From: Sitta carolinensis
Lineage: Eukaryota > Chordata > Aves > Passeriformes > Sittidae
DNA length: 64,000 nt
Direction of reading: 5' to 3'
Assembly: GCA_032173965.1 (NCBI GenBank)
Contig: CM063284.1
Location: forward strand, 135,693,625 to 135,757,624
This document shows, in pieces, positions 27,355-40,553 of this stretch (positions are counted from its first letter, which is position 1; the number at the start of each line of letters is the position of its first letter). Made by a program: the position numbers and the translations under genes. The notes beneath the pieces were generated by a model. It did no database searches. It saw only the letters and a program-made list of their open reading frames with translations, and was not told the origin of the DNA.

Positions 27355-27947
27355 TGTGGCAGTGTGGTTTTGAGTTTTTGGAGTTATTATTGTTATATGG
27401 TTCGTTCCATGTACCCCCTATATCCCTTCCCTATTTGATTCATCCTGGTTACTGTGATCTGTCAATCTTAAGTTATGTAACCCCCAGACCCTGTCTGTCC
27501 CTCTGAGACCTCGCCTTCAGCGTGGAAAGTTCTAACAGGATCACCGAGTGATTGGACAGAATTCCTGTTTCCCCCTCCTACTGTATCCTGTTTGTTCCCC
27601 TACATGTCACTAAGTTAGAGAGTCGTGCCCCGCTTATCCCTAATTGGTCCCAGGTTAGACCCTACCCCTGGTTCCTCCCCCCTATGTAAGTTACTGTATT
27701 CGGGTGCTCAGGGGCTTTTGCCTGAGCTGGCACCTTCAACTAAGATTGTTCCCACTGTGGGACAAATAAAGTTGGTGGCTGAATCTCAAGCGGAGCCTCC
27801 CTCTTTCTGTTCCTGCCATCATCGCTCGCTGCCTGCAGACAAACCAAGACTCACGGGATCGGCAAAGTTCGTTCTGCTACTGAGCCGTGCCCTCGGTGCC
27901 ATGGTGCCAGGGCTGGCCGAGGCAGAGATCACACTGACACCGCGACA
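27355..27947 (+). mobile_element. Solo LTR of an endogenous retrovirus, 593 bp
   Basis: The sequence starts TGTGGCAGTG and ends CCGCGACA, keeping the TG...CA ends of a retroviral LTR, and is flanked by an exact 6-bp duplication (TGAAGG). A polyadenylation signal AATAAA at 27765-27770 fixes the plus orientation. It is followed by a G/T-rich stretch (GTTGGTGGCTG) and a GC-rich U5-like end. No internal retroviral sequence lies on either side, so it formed by recombination between two LTRs. The 6-bp duplication suggests a class II (ERVK-like) element; the family was not identified. The open frame that runs through it (27625-28053) is not a host gene. Confidence 0.85.
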
Positions 27948-27953
27948 TGAAGG
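27948..27953. repeat. Target-site duplication, right copy (TGAAGG)
   Basis: Exact repeat of 27349-27354 and directly adjoining the CA end of the solo LTR. Confidence 0.85.
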
Positions 27954-30900
27954 TTTCCTAGTCAAAGTCATAGGTACAAGGAGATGCTATTCTCAACAGA
28001 AAGACCGACTATTGACTTACCAGGCAGTTCATTTCAAGTCTAAGAGCAAATGAAAAAGCATATTCATAGAGGAGGAATGAAGATGTCGTATCATGGGTTC
28101 CAGCTCTTCTGCTAGATAGTCTTTCCTCCAGCAATATTCTGGTGACTGCCACAGCAGTAGGTTCAGAATAACTCACTGACCAGTTTCCAGTATTGCTTGA
28201 AATGAGCTTTGGAATGGGCAGGCTGATTAAAGGCTCAGTACAGCCTGTAATGTGGTCACAGTGCCCAGGAAGGTCTGGTGCTTTCCTACCAAATACTTGG
28301 TTTCAGGAACCAATGTTCAGTTATAACTGCAAATGGGGGTTGTTACTTTATGATTGCTGGTTGCATTTACATTGAAAAAAAGTGTTTTAAAGAGACAAGT
28401 GTCTAAGATAGTTGTGCTGCAGCTAATGGTCTCATGATGTGGTTTGTGAGAGCAGAGAGATGGCTATTCTCAGCCAAGATCCATGGCCAGAAAACTCATC
28501 CCAAAAATTTAGGAGAGGGATGAACAACAGCAGCAGATGAAATTAGCATACACTCAAAAAAATGCTTTAAAACATCTTGCAATGAATTGTTTTCTCAGTT
28601 AGGCCTACGGTGAAAAATGTAGACTTCTTTCACCTTTTTCTCCCCTGACAGAAAGCTTTACATAGGTTTTAAGCAGTGATAAATACTACAGTTGCCATAA
28701 TCCCTTAGTCTTGACTGATTGCTATGTGCATTGTATGAGGCACATTATATGCTGGCTTTCTGACACTGGTTTCCTGTCATTAGTCAAATGTCATTTTCAT
28801 CTGGAAGAATGGCTGAACTTCAGATGAAAGGTAGGGAGGGATAAAAAGGACAGGCCAATCATGTCTCACACTAGTGAAAATCAGGAGGAAATTCAATTCA
28901 ATATAATTGTTCTGCATTTACATCACTGCCATGTAAAGCAGAATGTAATGCTAAATGCAAATGCACTGTTTTACAATGACAATTTTGCACACTAATAAGC
29001 AGAAGTGAAATAATAAAAAAAGGCCTGTGTTACACGGGGATGCTCCTTAATCAGTATTTCTGGTTTTGTATTAGCTAGTTTTTCAAATTCTTAAAAAATA
29101 AATTCTCTTTCATCTATGTAGTTTAGCAGAGAAAATGGAAATAGGTGACACCTGAGACATCTACTTTCTTGATGTTAGGAATTTGGAAAAACCCTTGGAC
29201 ATGGAGGTCATGAAAGATGCTCTCAGAAAAGTTAAGAATTATGGAAAAAAAATAGGGTAGAATATTTGTCTGAACACATGCATAAATCTAATACCTTTAG
29301 TCCTTTAATATAATGGTAAGAGTCAAGGGTCTAGTTAGAAATATTTGCTTAAATACATTTCTTCTTGCCAGATACAGTGATTGTCGAATACACAGAAATG
29401 TGTGTGCATTCTGGGAGGACACTAGGGTGATTCGAAACATTCATTTTACTTTCCCATCTGGCACAGGGCTCAAGGGGGTTAAATGCATATCCCTGCTGAG
29501 GCCAGATCTACCCTACCGTGACAGTAACAGCTTCGGTCTGATCAGATTGTCAGTGGTTGTGGTGTCACAGTCACATTCCAACACTGTCACCCTGCACTGA
29601 AGAGCAAACTGTTGACAGAAGTCATAGGAGAAAAGGAGAATGAGAGGATTACATCTGATTTGACTGCAGGGACTTCTTATTTTGTTGATTTTTATACTCC
29701 TTTAAAACTTCGTGTGTTAGAGAAAAGATGTTGAAAGGCAAATGAATAAATCAGATTCTGTGCATGAACTATTTAGTGGAGAGACTGAAATCACTCGTGC
29801 TGGGGTTCCCTGTTAGAGCAGATACTGACACTGATACTGCAAAAACTCCTTCCTAAGATTTCCCTAGCATAGGCATCCCAGGGAGCATGGCAGTATCTGT
29901 GCTTAGGAAGGGTTAATATAGCCTGGTACAGCTAGGAGGGTAACTGACAAAGAAGACATTGCAGGCTATGGCTCCTGGTGAGAAACTTCTTTCCTGGAGT
30001 GTGCTGGAAGTCATGAGGACAAAAGCCAAGTGACTTCATTCTTCTCAGAAGAGGCCATGATACACATCCTGGAATGGCACATGGAAATTTCAAAAACATT
30101 TGACATGGGCAGAGGCCTCCTACAAACACCAGGGTGAGCCCCAGAACATTTTTCACTTATGATTGTCAATTTAATAACCTGACACATCTCTCTCTGAACA
30201 ATTAGGGGTTAGATATTTGGCTAAAACTTGTAGATTGCCACAGAACAACCACATAGTTTCATGCCTCATTCTCCTGCCTTTTTAGAGCATCCAAATAAGT
30301 GTTTTTACCCATTTAGTGAAATCTAAGTGTCAGCCTGTAGAATCTCAAATCTGCTTCTTGAAAACCTTGATAAACATGTACATCTCTTACACAAGGGTCC
30401 TTTTTTAGAACTGATGTTTTAAGGATTAAGTTACAGTGAAACTGCACTCCATATGGGCAACACAAAATAAAACTAAACACAGCCCAAAGTGCAATAATGT
30501 CAGAAGAGAAATAATTTGAATGAGGTGGCTTGTTACAAACCGCAGTCTATTTGGAACAGAAGTCCAGTTCAACTTCTTTCTCCCAAGTCCTGGAAAGTTT
30601 AAAGGCTCAATTAGTTATCCTCTGCACAGTGCTGTGAGATCCTCATGTATGCTCTGTAAAACAGCAACTCTTTCATTTTCTACCACAAAATCATGTATTT
30701 GTGCTTGTCTGGAGCACAAAAATGAGAAGTCACTGGAAAAGGTGAGAGGCACATCTAGCATCTTGGGTATTGGTTAAAGACAACAAGCAATGAGCATATT
30801 ACACAGTTATTTCTTTCATAACATGCATCTACTTTTAATGAAACAGTAGTGTAGCAAATCGCTTTCTTCAGTGGAGTTACTTTGGTACTAATAGAAGTTG

Positions 30901-33900
30901 ATGGACATTCTGATGAAAAAACATGTTTTTTTCTTAACAAAAAAGCATACTTTCTTGTGAATTCATAATCTGATGATGTCTAGGAACAATAAATACATTT
31001 GTTTTTTCAAAGTCTGTCAGTATGACAATTGCAGTAAACCAAAACAATTATCTAAACATTATGCTGTTATAATGTAAATTCATATCTACATAAGTGTTTT
31101 TAAAATAAAGAAAAAAAAAAAAAAAGAAAGTACAAGACTCCATCATGTCCGTGAAGAACTTCAGTATAATAACTGATTAGCTTTGGAAAGCATAGCAGTC
31201 CATGCAAATGAAAAAGTCTCTATTGGCTGAATTCCAATGAATGGGGGGTTTTACAAAACTTTAGAAGAAAGGTATGTGTAAATCCATTTTCTGTTCTGTC
31301 ACTGATAAGTGTGTTCATTTGCTGGTGAGAGCCCTGAAGCTGTAGTCCACAGTGTTTGAGGAGGCTCTCTTTTTGGAAGATAGACAGCTGGGGACGGACA
31401 GGTGGGAGATGGCTCTGTACGGTTCACTGCAAATCCCAGAGCTTCTGAGTCTTTTATCTGGGAACAGTTTTGTCTGGAAACTTGGTATCTGGGTGTACCA
31501 CAGCAGAGCCTGGCACCAGCCATGTGGGACTGGGGACTCTTTTCTCTGGCTCAAAGGCACAAGAAATCAAACTCTCACTGGGAAAGTATTTCTTACTCTC
31601 GAAAGCCTGGGGGAGTTGGTGTTTTTTGGGGGGGTTTATTTCTTTTGTTGGTGTTTGGTTTTGGTTTTTTAATTTATCTGTATATTATGTTACATTTCTC
31701 AGAAATGCAATCACATCTAAGCAGAATGAGCACAGTGTCTTCTTGTGTTATACAGATTTTGAAACTGTGTGAGATTGTAATAAGGTCAGAAAGCACTGTG
31801 AGAAAATTACCTGCAAGTACTTGCTCACCTAGAAAAAAAGTACTGTTAAGTCTGGCATAAAGCAATGTTGCAATTTCCCAGAAATACAAAAAGCATTTGT
31901 TTTGCCTTGCTAGTGGAGCTGGAGCCCAGGACTGAAAAGCTAAGGGGAACCCTCAACTACCAGCAGCTGTTACACTTTGATGACTTCAGTAACAATTTAA
32001 TGTAGCTAAGGGTTTCCCACATGGGTCCTTGCTCCATGCTCTGCTACTGACTTGCTGTATTTACAGTCTCAGTTTACTAATTTGTGAAGAAATGGCTGCA
32101 GTACTGCTTTTTCATGATTAATCAGTGGCTCCCAAAATGTTTGAATATCATAGTGGAATAAAGCACTAATAGTCTAGATCAGTTTTTGATGTGGTATGAA
32201 AATCATGATGTTAATACTTCTGTTTCAGATCAGTTTTACAGTTAAAATCAAAAGAATGTCAAAATCAAAAGCACTATCATCCTTCCTCTTAAGACAGTCA
32301 AATGTATTCACCTCTACTTAGAGAAAAAACCCATGAAACAACCATAAATTGCTTCAGCAAATTACAGTCTAGACTTGCTGATTTGTTTTAACAACACAAA
32401 ATATCAAACCCATATGCAAGTATTATTGTAAACTGCTGTTCCTAAATGCCTGTAAATGCATTGTCCTTTGGACTAAGTATCACTGCAGCCAAATAATTAC
32501 TTAGATTTAATGTGGAATTTGTAACAGGAAAGGAGTATTCACTGTGTCATTTGTAGTAGTCTGGTTTTTCTCTTCCCCTGACATCTTTAGACAGTGTGGC
32601 TGGGTCATCACTATCATTTGACAGCAATGCAGCTTGCAGAAGATGAGAAGGCAATTTGTGGTTACATAACACTGACACAGACAGTGAGCTGTGTGCCTTC
32701 AAAAGGGAAAACGAAACAGGAGTCAGGCTGCCTTTCATTATTAATGCTTTTGTGCGGTTGTCCAAGTTTATCTTTACAATTCGTAGTACCCACAAGATGT
32801 ACTCATTTCCTGCAGAAGAACAGCTGTGGAATGCATGGAGGATTTACCTTTGCGGTTTCCCAGCAACTGAACTTTGCCTCCATCTAGGAGATGGTGAATG
32901 CTGCTCTGACTAAAGTGGTCTTTTTTCCTTTGATAGGCTGCTGTGTTTAGCTAAGCACATATACATCAAGCACGGAGCAGTCACAAGTTCACAGTAATTT
33001 CCAATGAAAATAACATAACAGTGAAAATAACATCTGAAAACTTTGATTTTCATGGGCCAAAGGTTTTTACAAACTCTTCATTATAAAATAGATTGATATA
33101 GGTCTTCAAGATTTTCCAAGCTCTGGGTAAAGTCTTCCAATCATTACCTGTGACAGTGTCTTCTTTGGCTAGGACCTACTGTTTGTGTCACTGGCTAGTT
33201 AATTTTGGGGACCAGAACTATTAAATGCGCAGAGTAATTGTGACACTGAATTTATGTGGTAAATTAGTGTCCTGTAGAGTTCAAAATTAAATGAAAAAAT
33301 GTCTCACACACACACACACAAAATCAAGTAAAACTGTTCTGTATGAGTGAAATATTGCAAAAGTGCATTGCAAATATGGAGCAACTGCACCTGCAAACAA
33401 GGCATGCCCATTCCCCACCCTCTGCAGTGCAGATTTTGTGGGATGTGTTTGTTTCCCCGTGTCCTGTGTGCATTGCTTTCCCAGAGTGCACAGGCAGAAT
33501 GAGACCAAGGTAATATTCTAACCAGACTGCTTCTGCATATTACCCTTTTGAATGCACACTGAGTAGTCTAACATCTGACTAACTGCACTTAGCTCATATA
33601 GGAGTTTCCCCTCACCCCTTCAGGATAAGGCAACAGTTTTGGAGAGAACTTTGTTCTGAACATAGCAACAAGGCACTTGCAGTCTTCTTTATACAATGAC
33701 TTTTTCAAACTCACTTGGCTTTATCAAACTCAGCAGATAAATATTCTATGTCCTTCCCATTTCCTATGTGAGATCATGAGTGAGGAGCTGCTTCTTGACA
33801 GATGCCCAGTGAGTATTTTCAGAAGTGTTTTTTTCAGTCAAATGTAACCATTAGAGCCGTCTAGTCAATTTAGCAGTGGCATCTCAGTTTTGAAACTTCA

Positions 33901-36900
33901 GCCAAGTTTTCTCATAGCTATGAGTAAAGAGGTTCAGTTAGAACCTCCTAACAGAACAAAAGAGTTCTTTTCCTCTGCTTAAAATTACTTCAACACAGTA
34001 TTTTTTCACCTACAGAAAAGTAAAATGTGATGCCTCTCAACCAGGGAAGGGGAAAAAAATGAGCATATTTTTGATAGTCTGAAGAAAGGAAAGTAAAATG
34101 AAAGCATGTATGGCACAAATCCTAAGAACTGCTTAGAATTATAACAGACATTGAGATACAACTCCTTTTGGCATCCAAGGGAAATCAGGATTTGGGGCAG
34201 ATCCTTTCCTGCAGAAACAAACGTCATTTGTGCTGTTGAATAAAGATGGAAAATGAGAGTAGTAAGAAGGCACTGGTAGAATACCTATGCATATTAGGTT
34301 TGACCTAGATTATAAATTTCAGTTATGTTTGCTAAGAACACATATCATTAACTGTATGTAAAACTACAAATAGGAAATCCACACAAATTACAAACCATCT
34401 CTAGTACCCTAAACTGTAATTTCTAAGAAACTCAGACATTCCTTAATTTTTACATTTATGAAAATGTTAATTGTCTTGGTTAGTAGCAGGAAGAACCAAG
34501 ACATTAAGACACATTCTATCTAAATATTGCCCACTTTAATATAGTTTTGACTACTTCACTTGAACTTTCTGCAAATGCCTAAATATAACATTCTATGATT
34601 TTATTACATAAGTGTCCATAAATTGTACTCTATGCATAAGAATCACAGCAGAACAAGGTGTGACCCATAGGATCATCTAGGAGACTATTTGTGTTGGTAA
34701 TAGACCATGTTCTCTCTTCATAACAAAAGTATGGAAAGCAAATTGTCTGAGACATAAAATGTGCACACTCTATAGACCCACATGACTTTATATACTTAAA
34801 ATAACACATTGGGCGGTATTAGTATATTGGCTTTTGCTTCTGATTTACAGGAAAAATATACATCAGTGTGTTGCAAACTCTAGCAATTTATAGAAATACA
34901 AATTAAATTGGATTGAGTAGGATCAAGTCCAGTAATTGCAGGACCAGATAAATCCCATATATTACCTTTGGATCTCTTCAATACATTGGTGAACATCAAC
35001 TACTTTGTGAGATCTTACCTTCCAGTTTGCCATGAGACTGCAAAACATTTTACCTAAACTATCAGTAAATGTAAACCTAGGTAAATACCAAGTAAAATGA
35101 AAGATAATACTGAATCTAATGATAAAATTCCCCTTGATTAGGACTTGCTATCTCACTCTAATTTTCAGAAGTAAAATATATTTTGAGCAATGACCTGAAC
35201 TACTTGTCTCAGAAGTGGTCCAGTGACAACACTTAATATAATATATGATGAGATTCACAGTAGCGATTTTTTTGTCAAATTTTGTATATTTTCAGCTCAG
35301 AAATAGCTTGTAGTTCATGTAGGGGAATAAGTTCTTGTTCCTTTCCACTTAATGTCCCTGGGGTTTCAAGCAGTGAAAATAGAATGAGTGTTGTGGCCGA
35401 AACTTTCTGATTGCTCTACTAATGCGTCTCTGGTACTCACTGTAGTACTAGCGCAGTTGAGGGAAAGACAGTAACAACTATTACTTTTAGCAGCCATCTA
35501 ATTGACAAGAAAAGTGCTGATGACTAAATAATTTGTTACACATGCACTGGTCCAGATTCTGCTTGTCTTTTGCAATCAAAGCTCTCCTTAATGCATCTAG
35601 GCAAACTGAGAGTGCAAGCATAGCCAATTCACTCCCCCAAACATTTTAGGACACATTTTTCTACTTTTCTTCCCATTGAGCATGAGAATACACTGGAAAT
35701 AGTACTTGTAGGATCAATCATGCAGTGAAAAAACATCTAATGAAAGTGAAAAAATTTCCTTTAGATTTATAATAGGCTCATGCAGGCAGAAAAAAAATAT
35801 AAAAACTAAAAAAAACAATACAATGAAAATCCACATTATAATCTAAAAGCAAGGATGCCATAAATCCTCTGCCAGTCACAGGTCAGTATCTGAGTTCCAT
35901 TCCTTTGATCTCTGCCAAAACCCTCAATTAACATTTGCTGGTAGTCTCATTGACTCTTCTAAAAGATATTCAGTGACTACATATAGGTTAGCAAATCAAA
36001 CACTTCTCAGGAAATTAACTGCCTCCACCGTTAAATTGTCAGGAGAGTACCTGTGATAGCTGTGCCAAGGCTAGCTAGCAATCTCCCAAGTAATTCCTGG
36101 ATGTAATTCAGAAAGGCATAGGCCAGAGACCACTGCTCTTTGGATGTGGTCACCATGTCTGACCCCATCAGACCTCTCTGAGACTTGACCCAAGGTAAAT
36201 ACAGCTCTTTCACTCACTAAGAATTTCAGCATATGACAGTCTGAATAGCATAAGACACAGCCATGGGCTTTTTTGTATTACTAGAGAAGTACATGAAGTT
36301 TCAATAACCTTCTTAATTCTCACTATGAGGGGTCTTTCACCAGAAAGCTCTCACACTCTGGCATCTGGGTCCTGAGATTCATTCACTAAAGGCAGCTCCA
36401 CTGTAGGAGTATCATGGGTACGTACCTCATAACATCCAGATGGTTGTTATTATAGATAGAGGTGATGTAGCCATTAGCTCTCACTTCCATTTCTATGATG
36501 ATGATAGTTCTTCAAGAGATGTTATCAGTGTAAATGACACAGTACAATTTCTTACACAAGAGAGGGGGCTGTTAAAATGTATATATTCACCATTTCCCCC
36601 CTCTTGTCTGCAGAACTAGCCTAAAGACATACGCACAGTTTCTTTGGGTTTCCACAGAAAGCAATTTCAGCACATAAGCTGTCTTCCTTCCTAGTCAAAG
36701 CTTCCATCTGTGACTTGCTTTCAGAAGCTCTGACAAGCAAGTTCCTGCAAGAAAGAGCTGCTGATGTCAAGCTGCATTTGAGGGAGGTCTGGAATGCATC
36801 TTGAGATTATAACTTCCCTTATTCTTTGGTCCTTTTTAGAAAAGTTACTATTAGGCAAAAGGCAGGTGATTATTTTAGAGGCGTTTTTGGCTTCCCTGAT

Positions 36901-37679
36901 GAAGTCTGGATGCATAGCCACTCACAATCATCTGAAGAGATTAAAATTTAAGGCCTAGAAATGACTGAAGCAGAAATTTTAAAAATTATCATATGCATTT
37001 CTTTTTGTGGCCTTCGAAGGTATTAATTTTTACAGATCCTACACCAGTGTTCTACTTACTGACCTTGAAGGGTACATTATGCATTTTTATATTCACTTCC
37101 ACCTTTTCAAAAAATAGGGGTTCCATGGAATCACAAATGAGTAATAAAAAAAGAAATGCAGAGGAAATACTCAGTTAAAAATAAATAATAGAATTAATCC
37201 TTGACTTTAAAGGAAAAATAATGCATTTTAAACTCATACTTCCAGCACAATCCCATTAAAACCTGGTTAGGTCTTGGTCATATATTTGCTAGATCTTCTC
37301 ACAATGATATTAATGTAATTAAATTTTATTACTTAGGACACAAAACAAAAGTAGTGGGTGTGGAAAGATATCTGGTCAGACTATGACCTTGAATTTCCAG
37401 GGAAGTTGGATGTATGCTTATGTGCCTTTGGAAAGGCATAATATTCACTTTAACAGTGTGCTACTGGCCTTTACCAAAAACTAGTGAGATATGAAAAAAG
37501 ACCAAAGAAGTGCTTGTGGATATATTTCAGCATAGAAAGTAGCTTGTTACAGAATTTAGGAAAAACTTTCTCATGCTTACCAGCCTCTACAGAAAATGTA
37601 ATAATATACAACCTTTAAAAAGTAGCTTCTAAAGAACTATATTCTAAAATGCATAGTGTCAGCACCTCATACAATTTAC
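27954..37679. other. AT-rich intergenic stretch, nothing recognised
   Basis: Nearly 10 kb without a supportable gene or recent mobile element on either strand. The longest frame (152 codons, 31402-31860) overlaps others of similar size in neighbouring frames and is tryptophan- and serine-rich without a motif. Simple repeats: an A-run at 31111-31125 and a CA tract at 33305-33320. Confidence 0.55.
33305..33320. repeat. CA microsatellite (8 units)
   Basis: Eight uninterrupted CA dinucleotides on the plus strand. Confidence 0.95.
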
Positions 37680-37801
37680 TGTTTGTTAAGTTTTTATGGG
37701 TCTGGGTCTCAGAGAGGCGAGAGCAGTAGTTGATTGGCATAAAGCTGTTTATTACATGAATACATTGGTCTGAAGGTGAGTCCAAAATATTAGAGTCCGT
37801 G
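37680..37801 (-). mobile_element. Older LTR, 3' piece (minus strand), interrupted by the ERV
   Basis: On the plus strand this begins TGTTTGTTAAG. Read on the minus strand it is the 3' end of an LTR-like sequence, with AATAAA (TTTATT at 37748-37753 on the plus strand) about 70 bases from a CTTAACAAACA end. The younger retrovirus starts right after it at 37802, and the other piece resumes at 44529. Joined, the two pieces would give an LTR of about 455 bp with TGTTT...AAACA ends. Flanking bases (ATTTAC versus ATTTCT) are only a partial match for a duplication, so this is a candidate call. Confidence 0.45.
37797..37801. repeat. Target-site duplication of the ERV, left copy (CCGTG)
   Basis: Five bases preceding the 5' LTR, exactly repeated at 44529-44533. 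A 5-bp duplication agrees with a class III (ERV-L-like) integrase. Confidence 0.9.
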
Positions 37802-38435
37802 TGTCCTAGGGTAATGTTTGTATCCCCATTTATGTGTGTTCTACTATGTTAGATGTTATGTTCTGTGCCTGTGAGACGGGCTCTGAAAGACAAATGTTTT
37901 GTTTTAATTCTGTTATCAGCCTGCTTCCCCCCCCACGACTGGCAGGACACAGAGACGGGACAGTACATAGTGTGGCTGTTGTTTTTTGCTGCTCTCTTTT
38001 CTCCTTGACTCTAGCTCTGACTACTGCTTTTACTCCTGCTCCTACTTCGCTTCGCTCTTGCTTTGTTTTTTTTTTCCTTTTTTTTCTTTTTTCTTGTAAC
38101 TACTGGGACCTACTCCGGACTGAGACCTGAGAACACCTTGTGGCCGGCAACAGCCATCCCCAACGCCGGAGGGAGTGACAACAAGGCGACCACCCCCAAG
38201 AGAGACTCGCTGCATTTGTCATCTCTTTTTCAGAGCTGTGAAAAAGTGTTGTCATCTGGTATTGTTCATTTTGTGTACTGGGGGGGGAGGCTGTGCCTGT
38301 TAAATAAACAGGTTCTTTCCACTTCTCTCCGAGGAATCATTCCCGAACCGGCTGGGGGGAGGGGCCGTGTGGGTTTGATCTCCGGAGGGAGCTTCCTCTA
38401 GAAGTTTTCTCCCAGATTTGCCCTAAACTAGGACA
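37802..38435 (+). mobile_element. 5' LTR of the ERV-L-like provirus (634 bp)
   Basis: It starts TGTCCTAG and ends CTAGGACA, perfect 8-bp inverted ends, and recurs as the 3' LTR at 43896-44528. The polyadenylation signal AATAAA is at 38303-38308. A T-rich tract broken by C bases lies near 38065-38092. Compared with the 3' LTR I count three substitutions (38333, 38355 and 38431, each G here and A there) and small length changes in a C-run and two T-runs. Identity is therefore about 99.5% over 633 bp, which means a recent insertion. Confidence 0.95.
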
Positions 38436-38440
38436 AAATT

Positions 38441-38458
38441 TGGCGCCCAACGTGGGGC
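38441..38458 (+). other. Primer binding site, tRNA-Lys(1,2) type
   Basis: TGGCGCCCAACGTGGGGC lies five bases after the 5' LTR. It is the 18-base complement of the 3' end of tRNA-Lys(1,2), the site used for example by Mason-Pfizer monkey virus and visna virus. It is perfectly preserved here. ERV-L was named for a leucine tRNA primer, so a lysine site on an element with this pol and no env is unusual. Confidence 0.9.
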
Positions 38459-38783
38459 TCGAGAGAGAGTGGAAAAACCCTGTTTTGAGTATATTTTAGT
38501 TGTTACTACTTAGTGGTGGTATAAAGCATTTAATAGTCATGTGCTTTCAATTTATAATGTCTCTTGGGGTGAAAGCTTGCCTGTATTTCTGGTCCCTAGG
38601 GTTTTTTGAGATCATAATACTTCTATAGTCCCTAGGTTTATTTGCTTATCCTCAAATAGTTCTACTATTGTCCCTAATACGTAGTTTTTACAACAGAGGG
38701 GCAGTGACCAGAATAGCCATACTGCTGGGCTTGGTGGTGTGATTTGTAAGAAGTTTATAAATCTGCTGGGGGCTGTTCCAGGT
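38459..38783 (+). other. Leader between primer site and gag
   Basis: Untranslated leader of the provirus. The gag frame is open from 38685 but has no ATG before 38784. I see no clear splice donor or packaging signal that I could defend. Confidence 0.5.
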
Positions 38784-40553
38784 ATGGATGGTTCATGGCT
38801 ATGGTTATTTACCCAGATTGTTATGGGAGGAGTAAGGGATGAGGCTTTTCAGTCTTTGCTTTCCTTCTTCTCCTCTGAGTTTGTCACATCACTGTTTGAG
38901 AATATTCAATTTCCCCTGAATGTTAAAGAGACTATCTTTCTGGTCTTTAATCTAGTAAGCTTCCATTATACAGTCCGCAACTTCTCTAGAATGAGGGCTG
39001 AGATTTCTAGACGGGCTGATGAGACCCCTGACCCAGGAGTAGACCCAGGTGTGGAAAATCCTGAGTGGTGTGGGAAATGGGAAGATATAGGCCAAATCCT
39101 GAAGGAATTCTCTGACCCTATAGCCTGGGACTTTCCCCATGAACAAATTCAGAACCCAGCTGAGGTAGGGAAATACCTGAAAGAGAAGTACCATGATGAT
39201 CCTAAGGAGAAAAAGATCATTGCAGTGAGCTGGGCCCTGGCATATGCTTATCGCACACTGCTAGATACTGTAGGACAGCAGACAGAGGAAGGGGGGCAGG
39301 GAGATACATCAGCAGTTATCCCGGTCACTCAGGCTACAACAAACACCCTGGGCTCAAAGCCAACAGCCAAACCAGATAGTGAGCCTAAGGCAGCAGCTAC
39401 AGCAAATAATAAGCCTCAACCAATGGCTGTTGCTACTAGCACTCGAAGTGGGAAGTGCACAGACAAGACCGATCGACCAGTAGATGATGATGATGATGAT
39501 ACAGGAGAAGGACCCTCAACACCTCCTGACATAAAATCAAGAGTCAAAACAACAAGTACCAGATCAGAAGCCAATATTGAGTCCTTTTCCCTGAAGGACC
39601 TTCGTGGCCTACGGAAGGACTACACTCGACGACCTGATGAATCTATAATTAGTTAGTTAGTCCGTCTTTAGAATGCTGCAGGTGAGGCTACAATTCTGGA
39701 TGGCACTGAAGCGAGGCATTTGGGATCCCTGTCACATGATCCTGTCATCGACCAAGAAATGATGAAAGGGGTTAACCCTCACAGCCTCTGGGCACGGGTC
39801 TTGGAAAGTGTAGCACAAAGATACCTCTGTGCAGACGATCTTTATATACAGCAAACACAGTGGAAAACCATAGAACAAGGGATACAACGCCTGAGAGAAA
39901 TGGCAGTGGCAGAGATTATCTTCTCAGATGACATAACAACTAGGAATCCAGACATGGTACCATGCACGTCTGTGATGTGGCGAAAACTAGTACGACTTGG
40001 GCCACAAGAATATGCCTCTGCTTTAGCCATAATGAAGAGGGATGACAAGAATGAGACTGTGCTGGATATGGCAAAGAAGCTCCGAGCTTACGCAAATGCT
40101 GTGCATGGCCCAACACATGCCAGAATTGCAGCGGTAAAAACACGTCTGCAAAAATTAGAGGACAAGATAGAAGAAAATCATAAGAAGCTCAGAGAAGAGA
40201 TTAAAGAAGACCTTCTCCAAATCTCAACAGTACAGATCAGAGGCTCTGGTACCCAACACAGACGTTCCCCATATGGAGAGAGAAAATACACCCCACGAGC
40301 TAAGCTGTGGTTCTTCCTGCGTGATTGTGGAGAAAACATGAGGAGATGGGATGGAAAACCAACTACTGCTCTGGCCCAACGGGTGCGTGAATTGAAAGAA
40401 GACAAAGATCAGAGAGGAAGTTCCACCAAAAAGAAAGCAGCTCCAGTTGCCCGTAGCCAAACTGCCAAGTATGATGATAATGATGACATGTCCGATCCCC
40501 TTGAAGGAACCTCCAAAACATATACCCAAGGAAAGAAGGATAACCAGGCTTAG
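38784..40553 (+). pseudogene. gag: gag of the ERV-L-like provirus, two premature stops
   Basis: This frame would encode the structural polyprotein (matrix and capsid) that packages the genomic RNA. The first ATG in the open frame is at 38784; the frame is open from 38685, so the true start is uncertain. The first half is hydrophobic then proline-rich, and around 39484-39501 a run of GAT codons gives a patch of acidic residues. The second half contains a capsid-like region rich in charged helices. Stops occur at 39654 and 39669 (both TAG), with the same frame continuing on either side to 40551. Both are one G-to-A step from TGG. No CCHC zinc knuckle of nucleocapsid type was seen. The frame, about 589 codons, leads directly into the protease frame across the TAG at 40551. 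It cannot make full-length protein. Confidence 0.85.

Noticed and set aside
27625..28053. 142-codon plus-strand open frame
   Set aside because: It lies mostly inside the solo LTR and runs over its end; it is not a host gene.
31104..31125. AATAAA followed by A15, like the end of a processed retrocopy
   Set aside because: No gene-like sequence precedes it and no flanking duplication was seen; avian CR1 rarely makes poly-A retrocopies.
38063..38401. 112-codon frame, repeated almost identically at 44156-44494
   Set aside because: It is a chance frame inside the LTR, repeated because the two LTRs are copies of each other.
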